Assembly: GCA_049652985.1 (NCBI GenBank)
Contig: JBASFK010000002.1
Span: 682,001-746,000, forward strand
Origin: UBA7657 sp049652985
GTDB taxonomy: Bacteria; Pseudomonadota; Alphaproteobacteria; Micavibrionales; Micavibrionaceae
Reading direction: 5' to 3'
Length of the DNA stretch: 64,000 bases
Part shown: piece after piece, positions 61,950-64,000 of the stretch
How positions within the stretch are numbered: the stretch's first letter is position 1
Layout of the letters: every line of letters starts with the position of its first letter
Notes under the pieces: generated by a model
Told to the model about the DNA's origin: nothing
Databases searched by the model: none
What the model saw: the letters and a program-made list of their open reading frames with translations, nothing else
Position numbers and translations under genes: made by a program

Positions 61950-63281
61950 ATGAATAACTTTTTTGAACTGAACCTGCCCGAGCAACTCCTGCGCGCGCTC
62001 GAGAAAATGCAATTCTCCGTGCCTACTCCAATTCAGGCGCAAGCTATTCCTATAGCGCTGAAAGGCCGCGACATTCTCGGCTCCGCACAGACGGGGACGG
62101 GTAAAACTGCCGCGTTCGGCATTCCGCTCGTGTCGCATCTTTTAAAGAACCCGGCCAGCGCCGCCCTTGTCATGACGCCAACGCGCGAGCTTGCCGCACA
62201 GGTAATGCAGGCACTGAAGAAACTTTCCAACCATGACATTAAAACGGCGCTGCTGATCGGCGGGGAGATTATGTCCCGCCAGTTTGGCCAGCTGGAAGCA
62301 AATCCGCGTCTTATCGTGGGAACCCCAGGGCGCATCAACGATCACCTCTCACGCAGAAGCCTGCGTCTTGGCAATGCTGATTTTCTTGTCCTGGATGAAA
62401 CGGACAGGATGCTGGATATGGGTTTTGGCGTGCAGATCGATAAGGTTCTGACTTATATGCCGAAAGAGCGCCAAACCCTGATGTTCTCGGCAACATTGCC
62501 CGGGCATATCGTCAACATGTCGAACAAATACATGAAGCAAGCCGAGCGCATTGCCGTTGGGTCCACCAGCGCGCCGGTCCAGGCGATCAAGCAGGATATT
62601 ATTCGCCTGCCGCAACCTGAAAAATACGCGACGCTGACGCAGCAGCTCGATGCACGGGGCGGAAGCATTATCGTGTTCGTCCGCACAAAGCACGGCGCCG
62701 ACAGGCTGGCCCGGAAACTGGAACGTGAAAGCCACAGCGCTGTTGCCATCCATGGCGATCTTCGCCAGAACAAACGCGATAAAGTGATCCGTCAGTTCCG
62801 CGAAAAGAAAATCCGCATTCTCGTGGCCACTGACGTGGCCGCGCGCGGGCTGGATGTTCCACATATCGAGCACGTGATTAATTATGATCTGCCGCAATGC
62901 CCGGAAGATTATATCCACCGCATCGGCCGTACTGCGCGCGCCGGTGCCGCAGGCGAAGCGCTGTGCCTCGTCTCTCCGGAAGAAAATGGAAAATGGGCCG
63001 CAATTGAACAACTCATGAATGGCGGCAAAAGTTCAGGCGGAAGCACCGGCCAACCGGCGCCAAAGCAGAAAAATTTTCACAAGCGCCGTAAAAACCAGAA
63101 TTTTAAAAGCCGGCACCAACAGCCACAGCAAAACGGTCATTCCAGTAATGACGGATTTAGTCCCCCGCGCCGCAAAAGAAAGCCGCACCGGAAAGGGCAA
63201 TCCCGTCACCACCAGTCCCATGCCGCCCCCGCGCAGGACCGGAACCGCCGGGACCGGAAATCTTTTGCAAAATCTGCCTAG
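61950..63281 (+). CDS. DEAD-box RNA helicase, RhlE-like
   Basis: 443 residues. Q motif FSVPTPIQAQAIP, motif I SAQTGTGKT (Lys52), PTRELA, motif III SAT, VATDVAARGLD and HRIGRTARAG. Motif II reads DETD (149-152) instead of DEAD. The last ~75 residues are rich in Lys, Arg, His and Gln, an RNA-binding tail. Unwinds RNA in ribosome assembly or decay. The upstream region is unusually long and structured. Confidence 0.93.
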   Translation: MNNFFELNLPEQLLRALEKMQFSVPTPIQAQAIPIALKGRDILGSAQTGTGKTAAFGIPLVSHLLKNPASAALVMTPTRELAAQVMQALKKLSNHDIKTALLIGGEIMSRQFGQLEANPRLIVGTPGRINDHLSRRSLRLGNADFLVLDETDRMLDMGFGVQIDKVLTYMPKERQTLMFSATLPGHIVNMSNKYMKQAERIAVGSTSAPVQAIKQDIIRLPQPEKYATLTQQLDARGGSIIVFVRTKHGADRLARKLERESHSAVAIHGDLRQNKRDKVIRQFREKKIRILVATDVAARGLDVPHIEHVINYDLPQCPEDYIHRIGRTARAGAAGEALCLVSPEENGKWAAIEQLMNGGKSSGGSTGQPAPKQKNFHKRRKNQNFKSRHQQPQQNGHSSNDGFSPPRRKRKPHRKGQSRHHQSHAAPAQDRNRRDRKSFAKSA

Positions 63282-63371
63282 ATAAATCTTTATTTTTCTA
63301 AACCGGAAAATGCTTGAATAGGTGGCTGTAAAAGGACTCTACTGATAATACTTCTCTGACTTAAAAGCGAT

Positions 63372-64000
63372 TTATCCCGCCTTGACTTGCCTTTCAGCTT
63401 TACGCTCATCCCGGCGGGCCTGAATCGTGAATTTCCGATAGTCTTCCAGATCACCATCGAAATCGCGGCAGGTGCCGTCTTTCACCAGCCACAAGCGGTC
63501 AGCCACACGTTCCACCATATTGGGATCGTGGCTAACGATGACAATCGCGCCCTGGTAAGCATTAAGAGCTTGCACTAGCGCTTCGCGGGCGTCGATATCC
63601 AGGTGGTTTGTAGGTTCATCCAGCAACAACAAATGCGGCGCATCGAAACTCATGAACGCGAATAAGAGTCTGGCTTTTTCACCGCCACTTAGTGCGCCAA
63701 TGCGGTTATCAGATAGATCGCGCGAGAAACCGAACGCACCAAGTTTTGCCCGCACGACAGGCTCTTTTACATCAGGATTTTTCTTGTGAAAGAGCTTAAA
63801 CATTTCCTGGTACGGCGTAGAGTTTACATCTAACTCCTCTGTTTGATGCTGAGAGAAATAACCAATACGTAATTTACCGGAACGGATGACATCGCCCTTC
63901 ATAACCGCCAGCCTGTCGGCGATTAATTTCATCATCGTCGATTTACCTTCGCCGTTTACGCCCAGCAAGGCAATGCGGTCATCATGATCGATATTTCTAT
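63372..64000 (-). CDS. ABC-F ATPase (C-terminal part)
   Basis: Runs off the right edge; about 209 codons are visible. Second ABC cassette: ALLGVNGEGKSTMMKLIAD (Walker A), LSGGEKARLLFAF signature, LLLDEPTNHLDIDAREALV, VSHDPNMVERVADRLW, and a Lys/Arg-rich C-terminus. Cytoplasmic translation-associated ATPase of the Uup/YheS group; the N-terminal cassette lies outside the window. It is separate from the ABC-F gene at 41260. Confidence 0.88.
   Translation of the reverse strand, partial: RNIDHDDRIALLGVNGEGKSTMMKLIADRLAVMKGDVIRSGKLRIGYFSQHQTEELDVNSTPYQEMFKLFHKKNPDVKEPVVRAKLGAFGFSRDLSDNRIGALSGGEKARLLFAFMSFDAPHLLLLDEPTNHLDIDAREALVQALNAYQGAIVIVSHDPNMVERVADRLWLVKDGTCRDFDGDLEDYRKFTIQARRDERKAERQVKAG

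Overview
The window is a dense stretch of bacterial chromosome. The gene families (IMPase-type HisN, a PodJ-like polar factor, an ETF-QO / TPR / IspE neighbourhood, a W-type family 4 uracil-DNA glycosylase) point to an alphaproteobacterium. A Micavibrio- or Rhodospirillales-like organism is plausible, but there is no rRNA or other decisive marker. No phage, integrase, transposase or CRISPR array was seen.

Layout. 1-12.3 kb is housekeeping: end of hisN, a lytic transglycosylase, a uracil-DNA glycosylase, ETF-QO, a TPR protein, ispE, a PodJ-like coiled-coil/Sel1 protein, a class-3 lipase and a pentapeptide-repeat protein with a lysine-rich tail. 12.2-16.5 kb is a patchy accessory zone: tRNA-Gln, a decayed DUF748 gene, a large beta-helix/RTX protein with a repeat-rich upstream region, and a truncated endonuclease V. 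16.5-27.2 kb is a tightly coupled eight-gene minus-strand glycan operon (wecB, large membrane protein, asparagine-synthase-like amidotransferase, methyltransferase, bi-domain oxidoreductase, 4-TM EamA/SMR protein, alpha-toroid protein, DPM1/GtrB-like glycosyltransferase). 27.3-32.6 kb holds an ALDH-derived protein without a catalytic half, an MBOAT + SGNH-like pair, an HU-like protein, an EF-hand protein and a SYLF-domain protein. 32.7-37.0 kb is a two-gene RND efflux pump preceded by a 30-bp palindrome. 37.0-41.2 kb is a complete methionine-salvage operon, mtnB-D-C-K-A. 41.3-43.4 kb is an ABC-F ATPase and a GIY-YIG protein.

43.4-61.6 kb is a second surface-glycan region. It has NeuB, NeuC and NeuA homologues for a nonulosonic (sialic-type) acid, then a nine-gene plus-strand operon (methyltransferase, second AsnB-like protein, 2-hydroxyacid dehydrogenase, surface-carbohydrate protein carrying a perfect parS-like palindrome, beta-propeller protein, two GT4 glycosyltransferases flanking a second MBOAT + SGNH-like pair), then a minus-strand glycosyltransferase / UDP-sugar dehydrogenase / UDP-sugar 4-epimerase set and another methyltransferase. 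The window closes with a DEAD-box helicase that has a long structured leader, and a partial ABC-F gene.

How it fits together. WecB, the UDP-sugar dehydrogenase, the 4-epimerase and NeuBCA would supply activated amino sugars, uronic acids and a nonulosonate. AsnB-like proteins and methyltransferases could amidate and methylate them, glycosyltransferases assemble them, and the two MBOAT/SGNH pairs would O-acylate the product outside the cytoplasm. The most interesting units are the eight-gene operon with a possible three-component (GT2 / small carrier / GT-C) glycosylation system, the duplicated acylation modules, the ALDH-like protein, the parS-like site inside a glycan gene, and the 30-bp operator-like palindrome before the efflux pump.
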